A stretch of 64,000 bases of DNA from Lachnospiraceae bacterium (GCA_910575275.1 CAJTEE010000007.1:205914-269913); one strand, 5' to 3'. Positions 25,985 through 36,265 are shown, counted from the stretch's first letter. Notes: generated by a model from the letters alone, not told the origin. Made by a program: numbers and translations.

Positions 25985-26103
25985 GTAGCCGAAAGGCTAC
26001 AAAATAAGGACAAAGGGCAGCCGTTAAAGGCTGCACGATAAAGGGCGAGCATTTAAGCCCGCAAAATAAGGGAAAAGAGCAACCGGAAGGCTGCAAATAA
26101 GGG
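25985..26103 (+). repeat. Four tandem hairpins separated by AAATAAGG
   Basis: Hairpins at 25985-26000, 26017-26034, 26043-26062 and 26079-26094 differ in sequence yet keep pairing (GTAGCC/GGCTAC, GCAGCC/GGCTGC, GGGC/GCCC, GCAACC/GGCTGC). Each is followed by an A(A)AATAAGG or ATAAAGG spacer. It is not a CRISPR array: units are too short and the conserved part is the spacer. Confidence 0.7.
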
Positions 26104-26112
26104 CGTAATTGT

Positions 26113-26165
26113 AGCCGTCTGTTTTGAAACTGACATATCGGGTTTCAGGCAGACGGCTTTTTTCT
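26113..26165 (+). terminator. Large hairpin with T-run
   Basis: Outer stem AGCCGTCTG (26113-26121) with CAGACGGCT (26150-26158), an inner GAAAC/GGTTTC stem and a run of seven T. Confidence 0.8.
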
Positions 26166-26219
26166 GTCCTGAAAAGACCTGTTTTAGAGACTGTTTTGGA
26201 GAAGTCAGGGGAGTGTCAG

Positions 26220-26522
26220 CGGGTAATTTCCGGGGAGGGCGTAAGCTCTCCCCTAAGCTCTCGGCGTTTGAGAGCGAAATACACCCTACGCACAAAACTT
26301 CGTTTTGTACTCCGGGGATTTCGCCCTTGCAGGGGGCAAATTTGCGCCTGCGCAAATTTACAGTCCGAAAGAGCCGGACTGTATTTATCCATACCGCCCA
26401 GAGGACGGGCGCATGAATGGCGATGCTGCTTACGGCTACATTTCAGGGCAGATGTGCAGCATCGTCATAGGGACTTCATAAAACGAAGCCCCTATGCGGC
26501 TGTCAGAAAGCGACAGCCGTAA
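26220..26522. other. Hairpin-dense region, second candidate oriT
   Basis: At least six hairpins follow one another (for example GGGAGGGC-GTAA-GCTCTCCC near 26234, CAAAACTTCGTTTTG near 26294, ACAGTCC...GGACTGT near 26362, CGGCTGTC...GACAGCCG near 26502). It directly precedes a relaxase gene, as the similar region at 14714 does. No gene is supported here. Confidence 0.5.
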
Positions 26523-26625
26523 ACTGCCCGTATCCGGACATCGGTTCGCAGACAGACGTCTGATAATGACTGCTCACAAAAATCTGCGGCGGCAGAGTAT
26601 CTGCCAAAAGAAAGGAAAATCGCAT

Positions 26626-28319
26626 ATGAGGAGAAATTCATTTATAGAAATGGCAAAACTGCATGACTTATCGGGGCGCATCACTTATATTTCAAGCCAC
26701 GCCAAACAGGAGCATCTGTATGAAGTCTATACAACAGAACCGGACAGGGCATTCTGGCGGGAACTTGCCAAGTGCAATCAGGAAGAATTTGAAAAAAGCG
26801 GGACGAATGGAAAATGTATTGAGGCAAGAGAGCTGATGATTGCCCTGCCGGAGAGTTTTATCAGCTATGACCATGATTATCTGCTGAAAAAATGGTTGAT
26901 GAGTTTAAGGAAAAGTACGGTGTGGAATGTTTTGCCGCGCTCCACCACAATAAACGGAAAACAAACCTGCATATCCATATGATATTTGCGGAGAGGAAGC
27001 GGTTAGACCAGCCGGAAGAAAAGGCTGCCACCCGCAATATGTTCTATGACGAGCAGGGGCGTCATGTGCGGACAAAGAAGGAGATACTTGACAGTGACGG
27101 GAATATCCGCAAAGGCTGTAAAATCATCAAAAAAGGCGAAGTGTACGAGCGTAAGATTTTTACCATAAAGGACAGCCGTTTCAAGCAGGAATCCTTTCTG
27201 GACGAGGCAAAAGTATTTTATACGGATCTGATCAACCAGATGGTGATTGACGATAAGGACAGGCTCAGCATATTTGATAAAAACGGTCCGTACCTTGCCA
27301 CAAAGAAAGTCGGTAAAAATAATCCGAAAGCGGAGGCGATAAAAGCAGACAATGAAATCCGCATGGAATGGAACAGGACAGTTGACCGTGCGGTTGTAAG
27401 CGGCGTACCCGAAGCGGCGATTTTGGAGTTAAAGAAAACGGAGATTACGGACAGGGTAAAAGAATCCGTGGAGCAGAATGGCAAAAAGCCAGAGCTGTTC
27501 AGGGCTATTGTCAGGGCGGCGATTTTGTTATTAGAGTGCCTGATTGCAAAAGTTATGCAGAAGGCAATGGATTTTGCGGAAAAAGTTATCGGCAAAGCTG
27601 CTGATGCCAAAAAGGAAACGCCGGAAGAAACGGAGATTCGTTTCTATGAAAAAGACGAGGCAATACACAGGCAGGAAAAGAAGATACCGTTTCCATTCAA
27701 TTATTATCGGAAAGAGGTAACGCAGAATAAGACGGAACAGCCACAACAGAAAAGCACTGCATCAGTCAAAGAATCTGTTATTGAACAGATGATGACAGAA
27801 CAAAAATCTGTTCCTGTTGGAGTAAAGCAGTCCGGGACAGAAAGAACGCCACAGCCACAGCCTTCTATACTTGCAGAAAAATATCCCCGTCTGAAAGAGA
27901 TTGACGACAGGCTCAAAGAACAGAACAAAGCAATTTTCGAGCGTGAGAAAAAGCGGGATATGCTGAAAAAGGAATTATCTGAATGTATGGGCATTTTCAA
28001 GGGTGGAAGACGAAAGGAATTACAGCAGGGCATTGACAGTATGGACAATCAGATTTCCAATATGAAAAAGCGGCTTTCCTCTATCGTGAGAGAATACAAA
28101 TTCGATTCTGTTCAGGCATTCTATAAGGAATTTAATGTGGCAAAGAAAGAGAGTATGGATTATGAGGCAGCTTGTGCAGAGTATGAAAAAATTTACGGAG
28201 AAAAAGTGGTAGATGCAAGGAGTGTCAGAAATAAGCTCAAACAAAAAGAGCAGGTCGTAAAAGAAAGAGAAGCAGGCAGGGTACATCAGACAAAACAGAA
28301 AAATCAAGGGGCGAGATAA
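26626..28319 (+). pseudogene. MobA/MobL-type relaxase with a one-base frameshift
   Basis: Relaxase related to the mobilization nucleases with the H-I-H metal site (TNLHIHMIFAERK). The first 88 codons from the ATG at 26626 are in one frame and the rest, from 26892, in the next. The shift is at six A (26887-26892); seven A would give a continuous LLKKMVDEFKEKYG and a protein of about 564 residues. The C-terminal half is charged and coiled-coil. AAAGGA lies nine bases upstream. It may be a true mutation or a homopolymer miscall. Confidence 0.85.
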
Positions 28320-28679
28320 AATGTCTTCTGATTTGACGGACTAATTGAAAAACGTTACATCATAAAAAGCTTATATTATCAAAATCTTGTCGAAATATCA
28401 GAATTTTTGTGGTACAATCACTAAGGAAAGCATTAGGATTAAAAAATAGATAAAGGAGCAAAGCTGGAAGGATAATCGGACAGACAAGTAGGAAATAAAG
28501 TGTGGTTGAGTGTTCAGATTTGCACTGTCCTGCATAAGGAGATGCCAAACAATATATATGGTAGGTTGTATGCTTATCGGATAGCAATATACGAACATAG
28601 TTATACATGCTATAATGATGCAATGTAATCATTGGCTTTAAAAGACACAGAAGCTCATTAACAAGGAGACGGGTTAAGC
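28320..28679. other. 360-bp A+T-rich gap with an extended -10 promoter
   Basis: No gene is supported. TGGTACAAT at 28410-28418 is an extended -10 box pointing right and could drive the alpha-CTD/helicase remnants. AAGGAG at 28663 is the ribosome site for the next frame. The sequence marks a change from relaxase DNA to lower-G+C DNA. Confidence 0.5.
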
Positions 28680-28841
28680 ATGGATGGTTTACAGTACGAT
28701 CAAATAGGAATTGAAAAATTAAACCTTACAGTACGATCATATAATTCATTGAAGCGTGCAAGAATAAATACACTTCAGCAGCTTTTTGATGCTTATCAGG
28801 AAGGGAAACTTCTTGAAAGGGAAACAGTCCTCAACTCATGA
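28680..28841 (+). pseudogene. RNA polymerase alpha-CTD-like fragment
   Basis: A 53-codon frame. IEKLNLTVRSYNSLKRARINTL matches the first helices of the RNA polymerase alpha C-terminal domain (DNA- and regulator-binding), but the frame ends before the second helix-hairpin-helix (the usual RNLG-x-KS). It has a ribosome site. Its TGA is followed directly, in the same frame, by the ATG of the helicase fragment. A deletion that fused two genes is the simplest explanation. Confidence 0.7.
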
Positions 28842-31706
28842 ATGCAGTTTGCCGCGAAATACAATAAATCTGTTGATGATGTAACGGCATTGTTTCATTT
28901 ACTGGTAATGGATTTGGTGTATAGCGGAGCGCTGGAAGGTGAAGGGGCAAGCCTTACAAATGATGAACGTGAATACATTTATTATGCTGCATTCCCAAGG
29001 CGTTTTGTAAAATGCAAGCAATCTGACTCTGAACGCAAGAAGAACTATCTGAGTGGGTGGATTCCAAGACAGCGCATGAATGGAAGTAACTATAAAAATG
29101 GGCGTGTCACAAGAACCAGAGATGTACTTGGAATAAGCGAAGAGGAAGCAATAAGCCTGTTGTCAGATTTCTGGGATGCTGTTCTTGTAAAAAGTGAATA
29201 CTCAATGACTCCGGACAACGGAGCTGAATATTATATTTCCACGGACAAGTTTGTCATTAAAGCAGGGATAGAGGAAATGGAGGTTTATGTCTGCGAAAAA
29301 TGTGGAAAAACCACTATGACAAATTGTCAGGAAAAGTGCGTGTCCATAAAATGCGATGGAAAACTCCGCAGGATTTCGCACAAAGAATTGTTTGCAAATA
29401 ATCATTTTGCACGATTATATTCTACAGAGCAGATGCAGCCTCTTCACATTAAGGAGCATACAGCGCAACTTGGAAGAGCTGAACAGCAGAAATACCAAGA
29501 GATGTTTGTAAACAAGGAATTAAACGCTCTAAGCTGTTCTACGACTTTTGAAATGGGTGTTGATGTTGGCGATTTGGAAACTGTTTATTTAAGGAATATG
29601 CCACCGTCCCCTGCCAATTATGTTCAGCGTGCTGGTCGTGCCGGCCGAAGTATTCATTCGGCGGCTTATGCTCTCACCTATGCGAAACTTGGTTCTCATG
29701 ATTTTACATATTTTGATAAGCCGGAACGTATGATTTCCGGAAAAATTGGCGTACCTCTCTTTTCGTTGTCTAACGAGAAAGTTGTGCTCAGACATATTTT
29801 TGCTATAGCATTGAGTGATTTCTTCAACCATTATGAAGAAGTCTATAATAGGAATAATGCTAACGAACTTCTGAATAGGGATGGGTATGAAAAGCTTACC
29901 ATGTATTTAAACAGTAAACCGGCAGGATTGAAGGATATTCTTTCACGCTCCATTCCAACCACTTTACATACTGTTATGGGAATAACTGACTGGTTATGGC
30001 TTGATAAGTTAATTGGTGATGACGGTGTTTTGAAGGTGGCTGTAGAGGATTTCAGAAATACAGTTGAGTGGTATACAAAGGAATATGCCAGATTAAAAAG
30101 AAAAGATGATATTCAGGCTGCCGCAAGGTGCGAGCGCCAACTTAAAGATTATCGAAGAAATCCAGAAGATAAGCATGGTCGTAACGAATTGATAGAATTT
30201 CTTGTAAGAAACAATGTTTTGCCCAAGTATGGTTTTCCGGTTGACACTGTAGAACTCTATCAGGGCATGAACTCAACCAGTGATAAAAAGCTGCAGATGG
30301 TTCGAGATCTACAGCTTGCAGTTGCGGAGTATGCTCCGGATGCACAGGTTGTTGCAGATGGAAAATTGTATACCAGCAGATATATTCGAAAACTGCCTCA
30401 AACTACGGGGCAGGACTGGGAAGAGGTATATATTGCGGAATGCAAGAACAAATCGTGTATGACATGGAACTACCGAAGAACAGAGCCATCAAGAGATGGT
30501 GAAAAGTGTATTTCCTGCCAGTCGATTATTGATAAGCCTTATTGGAAGAAAGCTATTGAGCCAAGAAAAGGATTTATTGCCGAATCCAAGGCTACAGAAG
30601 TTCCATTGAGAAAGCCAGATCGGTCGTTTAAGAGTGAGGACTACTATATTGGTGATCCTCAGCGCCAAATCATGACAAAGAAAACTTTTCTTATTGATGG
30701 AAGGCAGAAACTGCAGATGGAAACGTCCACGAATGATTCTTTGATGGTAGTGTGCAAAGATGATTTCTTTGTTTGTGAAAAATGTAGTTATTCTATAAGT
30801 TCAGTTACTGGTAAGAACGAAAAGGATTTTAATTCTTATGCAAAGAGTTTTGAGAAAAAGCATATAAGCCCGTGGGGAAAAGAATGTAATGGAAAACTTT
30901 GGAAACGCGAGATTTGTCATGCATTCAAGACAGATGTTGTTCAAGTTGTGTTTGGTACATCTAGGGCCAAGAATCAAGCTACAATGCTTTCGGTTATGTA
31001 TGCACTTCTGGAAGCTATGTCAGAGGAATTGGATATTGAAAGAACTGATATAAAGGGGTGTCTTCATAAGGTAAGATATGAGTATAGCATGGTGTACGCG
31101 ATTATCTTGTACGATGGTGTTGCTGGCGGAGCTGGTCATGTGAGAAGGCTTGTTACAGATGACTGCGAAATATTCCAGAGAATTGTTCAGAAGGCAATCG
31201 CTATTACTAAAAACTGTAATTGTAATCCATCCTGCTATAATTGTCTGCGCAATTATTATAACCAAGCAGTTCACGATATTCTGGATCGCCGTGAGGCTTA
31301 TATGTTCCTTGAGGCATTCAAAGGAGATGCAATTGCTATATTGGATGATAATTTTGAAGAAGTAAGAGAAGAAAATAGTTCTGATGTAGTAGCGGAAAAC
31401 CTTCTAAGATTTGGAGTATCGTGGACTTGCGATTATAACAATTGGAATGAATTGTCGCAAATGATGCTTCCGGACAATTGTCGTGATTACTTTGAGGACT
31501 TTGATTACTATCATGTTCCTCTTCCTTCTAATGCATACTGTAAATGTAAGATATACGGAACAGATTACACATCAGAGATCTTGCTGTTGTGGAAAAATAA
31601 TAAGATCATGGTTTTTGAAGATGACAAAGAAAAACTTGAGGTGCCTGGATGGACGTCTCTTAAGGTGGGCGAAATCAGAGCGGGGTCATTTGCTGAATTA
31701 TTCTAA
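28842..31706 (+). pseudogene. DEAD/DEAH helicase C-half with DUF1998 (MrfA-type) domain
   Basis: A 954-residue frame containing the second RecA domain of a superfamily 2 helicase: SCSTTFEMGVDVG (motif V region) and NYVQRAGRAGR (motif VI). No Walker A or DEAH box exists, so the first RecA domain is missing. A four-Cys insert (CEKCGKT ... CVSIKC) lies before RecA2. The C-terminal part ends in a DUF1998/MrfA-like metal site (CNCNPSCYNCLRNYYNQ). Intact relatives are several hundred residues longer at the N-terminus and occur in DNA repair (MrfA) and in defence systems such as DISARM. A stable but ATPase-dead protein could still be made. Confidence 0.8.
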
Positions 31707-31853
31707 AGAAGAGGGTAATATGGCATGACTTGATGCTTGTAACAGGAAGCCGAAGGCTGAACTGTTGCAACGTTTTTGATTATATGGGGGCATATCTATA
31801 CATATGATAGAAAAAATGTGTAAGGAATATAAAAAACGTAAAGGTGATAGGAA

Positions 31854-32282
31854 ATGACACACAGCAGAAATATGGTACAGGAGCTTACATTGGAAGATAT
31901 TAGGGAAAATATCGTAATTATCAAAATCAACAAGTCGTATCGTGAGGGTATGAGTGAAACTGAGCTGTATGACGTGACACGGGGCTGTTGGAAGAGAAAG
32001 ATTGCCAGTGTAGAGAAGGCGGACTATGTTTTGGCCGTTGTTTATGGGATTGTGAAAGAAGTATATCAGATAGATAAATGGTTTCCAGCCGAAAATGAGG
32101 TGCGGGAAACCATTCCCTACAATGAAGCAGTTGATGCTGGTAGAATTATATTCAAGGGCAGGACTGCTAATGAGGAAATCAGAAAAAAATATTTGGATCA
32201 TTCAGTGGCAGGGCTTTTTAAAAGAGGGGAGGTCGCTCCTGTTAAAGTAATATTGAAACCACAAGAGACAGGAATATTATGA
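31854..32282 (+). CDS. Small protein resembling a domain attached to restriction enzymes
   Basis: Protein of 142 residues. ENIVIIKINKSYREGMSETELYDVTRGCW, then EKADYVLAVVYGIVKEVYQIDKWFPAE, then IRKKYLDHSVAGLFKRGEVAPVKVI form a pattern that I associate with a stand-alone or C-terminal domain found with restriction enzymes and other defence genes; I cannot name the family. It has a good ribosome site (AAGGTGATAGG). Genes either side are a helicase remnant and a DUF2325 protein. No catalytic residues are evident. Confidence 0.6.
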   Translation: MTHSRNMVQELTLEDIRENIVIIKINKSYREGMSETELYDVTRGCWKRKIASVEKADYVLAVVYGIVKEVYQIDKWFPAENEVRETIPYNEAVDAGRIIFKGRTANEEIRKKYLDHSVAGLFKRGEVAPVKVILKPQETGIL

Positions 32283-32458
32283 AAATTCCCACGAGGAATG
32301 TTGAGAGGTTGAGACATAAGGGGTAACTGGACAGGATACAGGACTGCTGTAAGGAGACGGAGTCAGATATTTTGTTTCAGGCAGGAACTGATGCACGAAT
32401 AAAGATGTGGCAGACCTTGAAAAATTCAAGGCATAAAGCGATGAGAGGTACAACATGC

Positions 32459-34123
32459 ATGAAGAATGTTAATTTCCCGCTTGACGGGCTGCCAAGTACA
32501 GATGAATTAAATAATCTGCTTCAGAACATGATAGAATCGGGCAGTAACTTTGTCAATTATATGATGAATATTCAGGATGATAAAAAGTTGATGCCGGATA
32601 CATATGGATGTGAACGTTTTTTTGTTGATTTTTTTATAAATGATGAGATGAGGAAAGACTTTCCGCTGATTGCAAGGGATTTTTATGTCCATGAATTTGC
32701 AAACATTCCAAAATACCAAGATGTAGAGTATTTCGATATTGAGTCTGGTGAAGACTGGCCGGAACTGATGTTTAACAGATTTACACTTGGTTTGATGATG
32801 AACGCGGTGAATAGCGGAAGCGATTATACGAAGGCATTGCTTTTGTATTTGCATAAAACATATTACAAAAAAGAATACCGGACACTCAAAAAATTTAGAA
32901 AGATGTCACTCAGTGAACTGCTGGCATTGGCAAAGCCGGAAGAAAGAAGACATCTTTACTATGCAAATTTGTCAAGAGTTTTATGTATAGCGCCAATGTA
33001 TGGCATTAGGTTTGACGTGGAATGTAATGTTGTATATGGAATTTTAAATGAATTTATTAATAAATTTGGTTTAAGCGTTGGATATTCGTTTGATGAGGCT
33101 GTGGGCGACAGCTTTAAGGATTGCCGGAAGGAAATAGATGAGCGTTTTGATCAAATGAAATTATACTCCCTTAATGCAAAGATGTCGAAATTCCTCGGAA
33201 ATGTATTTCAATGGCTGGGATACAGCCCGGAATATGCAGATTGGTGTGATGAAGATGATAGAGGTGTGGAAGACCGACTTGCCATTGTACTGTCCATATT
33301 GAAGAAGACTTTCCCCAAAAGCAATAAAGAATATTCCGCAGAGGAGCTTACGCTTTATGGAATGATCCTTCACTGTGCAAGCGCGATGACGTGCAATTCG
33401 TCGTGGCTGGCTGAAACGCTCAGGACATTGGCTTATGGAGAATCTGGAACATTTTATTATGATGAATTTCCACCGATGTTTCATCCAGAGGATGTGCAGG
33501 TCAGGACTGGCAAACCAGAGAATGATAAGACGGAAAGGCAGGTAAAGGATTTCGCGGAACATACCGGAATAGATGGATGCGAGCATGATGAGTCCGTGCT
33601 CATTGAGGAAGTGGATAAATTACGCCATAAAGTCCATAAGCTTGAATCTGATAACAGTAGTCTGCGTGCCAATCTGGCTGAAAAAAGAAGGCTTGAAAAG
33701 GAATCAAAAGATATCAGAAAACAGCTGGAGGCATCGAAACGTGAATTGGCAGCACTTAGAAATTATGTGTATAAATTGACGGAAAGCGATAATTCCATAA
33801 CAGATAAAACAATTGAAAGTATGAGGGAAACGATTGCCGGTTACCGGATCGTTATAGTGGGAGGACATTCTAATTGGTTATCGAAGATGAAGAAAGAATT
33901 TCCAGACTGGATATTTATCAATCCAGAGGCCAGTGGATCGACAGATGTTTCGATTGTTGACAAGGCGGATTATGTCTATTTCTTTACGGATATTATCAGC
34001 CATTCAAAATACCATCAGTTCATGAAAGTAATACGTGAGCGAAAAATAAACTTCGGATATATTCATGGAGTAAATATAGAAAAGAATATCCGAGATATTT
34101 ATGTGGATTTTGAAGAAGATTAG
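32459..34123 (+). CDS. Large coiled-coil protein with C-terminal DUF2325
   Basis: Protein of 554 residues. Residues 1-375 form an uncharacterised, mostly helical region without known motif. Residues about 380-440 form a clear coiled-coil (heptads in KLRHKVHKLESDNSSLR onwards). Residues about 460-554 are DUF2325: IVIVGGHSNWLSKMKKEFP, an ADYVYFFTDIISHSKYHQFMK segment and GYIHGVNIEKN, which resembles a small Rossmann-like sensor with conserved GGH and SH. DUF2325 proteins are normally about 100 residues, so the long N-terminal extension is unusual. The ATG at 32459 follows GAGG by ten bases; 32441 is an alternative. Intact, followed by a terminator. Confidence 0.75.
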   Translation: MKNVNFPLDGLPSTDELNNLLQNMIESGSNFVNYMMNIQDDKKLMPDTYGCERFFVDFFINDEMRKDFPLIARDFYVHEFANIPKYQDVEYFDIESGEDWPELMFNRFTLGLMMNAVNSGSDYTKALLLYLHKTYYKKEYRTLKKFRKMSLSELLALAKPEERRHLYYANLSRVLCIAPMYGIRFDVECNVVYGILNEFINKFGLSVGYSFDEAVGDSFKDCRKEIDERFDQMKLYSLNAKMSKFLGNVFQWLGYSPEYADWCDEDDRGVEDRLAIVLSILKKTFPKSNKEYSAEELTLYGMILHCASAMTCNSSWLAETLRTLAYGESGTFYYDEFPPMFHPEDVQVRTGKPENDKTERQVKDFAEHTGIDGCEHDESVLIEEVDKLRHKVHKLESDNSSLRANLAEKRRLEKESKDIRKQLEASKRELAALRNYVYKLTESDNSITDKTIESMRETIAGYRIVIVGGHSNWLSKMKKEFPDWIFINPEASGSTDVSIVDKADYVYFFTDIISHSKYHQFMKVIRERKINFGYIHGVNIEKNIRDIYVDFEED

Positions 34124-34157
34124 TCTGTATAAATAGAATAAAGACGGATAATCGTAC

Positions 34158-34209
34158 AAAAAGGTGTATCGTGACGAGGTGAAAGCTTCTGGTATGATAC
34201 ACCTTTTTT
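34158..34209. terminator. Terminator after the DUF2325 gene
   Basis: Arms AAAAAGGTGTATC (34158-34170) and GATACACCTTTTTT (34196-34209) pair over 13 bases and end in T on one side and A on the other, so it can act in both directions. Confidence 0.88.
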
Positions 34210-34257
34210 GCTAAATTTATAAGAAAAGTTTACAAACACACTTGACAATCCGTCTCT

Positions 34258-34905
34258 GAGGAAAGTGTGGGAGAAGCTGTCAGGAACTCTGATATACCGA
34301 GGGAGGAAATCTTTGTCGTCACAAAGCTGTACCCGAACCAGTTTTCCGATCCGGAAGCAGCGATTGAGGAGGCACTTGCCAAATTAGATATAGACTACAT
34401 TGACATGATGCTGTTCCACCACCCCGGAACAGGCGATGTGGAGGCTTACCTTGCAATGGAAAAAGCGGTTGCAGACGGAAAAATCCGCTCCCTTGGTTTA
34501 TCAAACTGGTATGTGGAAGAACTGGAGGAATTTTTACCGCAGATAAACATTACCCCGGCTCTGGTGCAGAATGAAATACACCCGTATTATCAGGAAAACG
34601 ATGTAATCTCGTACATTCACAGTCTTGGAATTGTGGTGCAGGGCTGGTATCCGCTTGGCGGCAGGGGATATACGGCAGAGCTGCTTGGGAATGAGGTGAT
34701 TTCCGAAATTGCAGCGGCACATGGAAAATCATCGGCGCAGGTTATTCTTCGGTGGAATCTGCAAAAGGGTGTCGTAGTCATTCCCGGCTCCAGCAATCCC
34801 GATCATATTCAGGAAAACACGGAATTGTTTGATTTTGAATTGACGGAGGAGGAAATGGGGCGTATCAATGCCCTTGACCGTGGCGAGAAACATGATTGGT
34901 ACTAA
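34258..34905 (+). pseudogene. Aldo/keto reductase lacking its N-terminus
   Basis: About 215 residues of an NADPH-dependent aldo/keto reductase of roughly 280. The sequence picks up at EESVGEAVRNSDIPREE, just after the catalytic Tyr segment (normally DTAxxYxNE), so Asp and Tyr of the catalytic tetrad are lost. K (VVTKLYP) and H (MLFHHPG) and the NADPH-binding end (VIPGSSNPDHIQEN) remain. The bases before 34258 do not continue the homology. It was probably the first gene of an operon with the next two flavoproteins. Confidence 0.85.
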
Positions 34906-34931
34906 AAAATTTTGTAAAGTGGAGGTAGTAT

Positions 34932-35519
34932 ATGAAAGTTTTAGCGATTAACGGCAGCGCAAGAAAGGACGGAAACACAGCAATCCTAATCAATACTGTG
35001 TTTGAGGAATTGCATAAGGCAGGAATTGAAACGGAGATGGTGCAGCTTTCCGGAAAAATCATTGAACCCTGCAAGGCTTGTTGGGCTTGCGGCGGAAGAA
35101 AAAACTGCGTGCATAATAAGGATATGTTTCAGGAAATTTTCGAGAAGATGACACAGGCTGATGGGATCATTCTCGGCTCGCCTGTTTATACGGCAAACAT
35201 TTCTGCGAATATGCAGGCATTTTTAGAACGGGCATCAGTAGTAACCGATATGAATCGGAATGAAAATCTGTTTCAGCACAAAGTTGGTGCGGCTGTTACG
35301 GCTGCACGCAGAGGAGGCGCACTTACTACCCTTGATGCAATGTATCATTTCTTTAATGCTCAAAATATGTTTGTGGTTGGTTCCTCTTATTGGGCCTTTG
35401 GCTATGGACAAATGCCGGGAGATGTCCAGAAAGACGAGGAAGGTCTTGATACAATGAGAAATCTTGGTCAGAATATGGCATATTTGCTGAAGGCACTGGA
35501 AGAAAGGCGGAATGGGTAA
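34932..35519 (+). CDS. NADPH-dependent FMN reductase / flavodoxin-fold protein
   Basis: Flavoprotein of 195 residues. The phosphate-binding loop is INGSARKDGNTA, and ILGSPVYTANISANMQAFLERA is the second flavin loop. A Cys-rich stretch (CKACWACGGRKNC) resembles the iron-sulfur flavoprotein group, although the spacing is not the archaeal cluster motif. GGAGGTAGTAT precedes the ATG. Its stop codon overlaps the start of the next gene by one base. It probably supplies reduced flavin or reduces quinones together with the neighbouring reductase. Confidence 0.88.
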   Translation: MKVLAINGSARKDGNTAILINTVFEELHKAGIETEMVQLSGKIIEPCKACWACGGRKNCVHNKDMFQEIFEKMTQADGIILGSPVYTANISANMQAFLERASVVTDMNRNENLFQHKVGAAVTAARRGGALTTLDAMYHFFNAQNMFVVGSSYWAFGYGQMPGDVQKDEEGLDTMRNLGQNMAYLLKALEERRNG

Positions 35520-36229
35520 TGAGGAAAATCGTTAGTCTGTTGCTTCCTTTTGGGATGATTTTTGCTTTGGCAGCCTGTGGTCAGTCTGCTGCATCTGAAA
35601 AGCAGGAGGAAATACAGTCTGCTGTGCAGAAAACAGATGAACAGTCGGAAACGCCTCAGAATGGAGCAGCGGTAGAACAGACGGAAATAGAAATGGGAAC
35701 AGAGCCGCCTGAATCCGTTTCGACAGAGGAACAGGAGGCAGATGTGAGTACAAAAACTTTGGTTGTATATTTTTCGTGTACAGGGACTACGGAACTTGTA
35801 GCGGAGTATATTACGGAGATTTTAGGAGCTGATAGTTACCAGATTGTAGCTGAAGATCCATACACAGAGGCAGACTTGGCATATTATACAAATGGTCGGG
35901 CAGATCAGGAGCAAAATGACCCGAATGTGCGCCCGGCGATTTCCAGCGGTGTGGAGAATATGGACGAATATGATACCATAATTCTCGGTTATCCGATTTG
36001 GCACGGACAGGCTCCCCGTATTATCAGTACATTTTTAGAGAGCTATGATTTTTTCGGGAAAACAATAGTACCGTTCTGTACTTCCCATAGCAGTGGGATT
36101 GGTTCCAGTGCAAGCAATCTTCATGCCCTCTGTTCAGAGTCTGTGGAGTGGAGGGACGGAAAGAGATTTGAATCAGGAGTTTCAAAAGAAAGCGTTCAGA
36201 AATGGATTGAGGAAATTGGGATTGAGTGA
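35519..36229 (+). CDS. Flavodoxin-domain lipoprotein
   Basis: Protein of 236 residues. A signal peptide ends in the lipobox LAAC (Cys20), so it should be lipid-anchored outside the membrane. A Glu/Gln/Ser-rich linker spans about 21-78. A flavodoxin fold follows, with the FMN phosphate loop YFSCTGTTE and YPIWHGQAPR as second flavin contact. It starts inside the stop of the previous gene, so the two are coupled. Extracytoplasmic flavodoxins of this type occur in anaerobic Firmicutes, probably in surface electron transfer; the partner here is unknown. Confidence 0.88.
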   Translation: MRKIVSLLLPFGMIFALAACGQSAASEKQEEIQSAVQKTDEQSETPQNGAAVEQTEIEMGTEPPESVSTEEQEADVSTKTLVVYFSCTGTTELVAEYITEILGADSYQIVAEDPYTEADLAYYTNGRADQEQNDPNVRPAISSGVENMDEYDTIILGYPIWHGQAPRIISTFLESYDFFGKTIVPFCTSHSSGIGSSASNLHALCSESVEWRDGKRFESGVSKESVQKWIEEIGIE

Positions 36230-36265
36230 AAAGTTTAAAAAATAAATAATTGGCTTGATACTACG

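Noticed and set aside
25985..26103. Possible CRISPR array
   Set aside because: Units are about 30 bases, the palindromic parts vary and only an 8-9 base spacer is constant; no cas gene is in the window.
26887..26892. Programmed ribosomal frameshift in the relaxase
   Set aside because: Six A before TGG can slip, but no stimulatory hairpin or upstream ribosome-like site is evident, and the same error type recurs in an unrelated gene at 37000.
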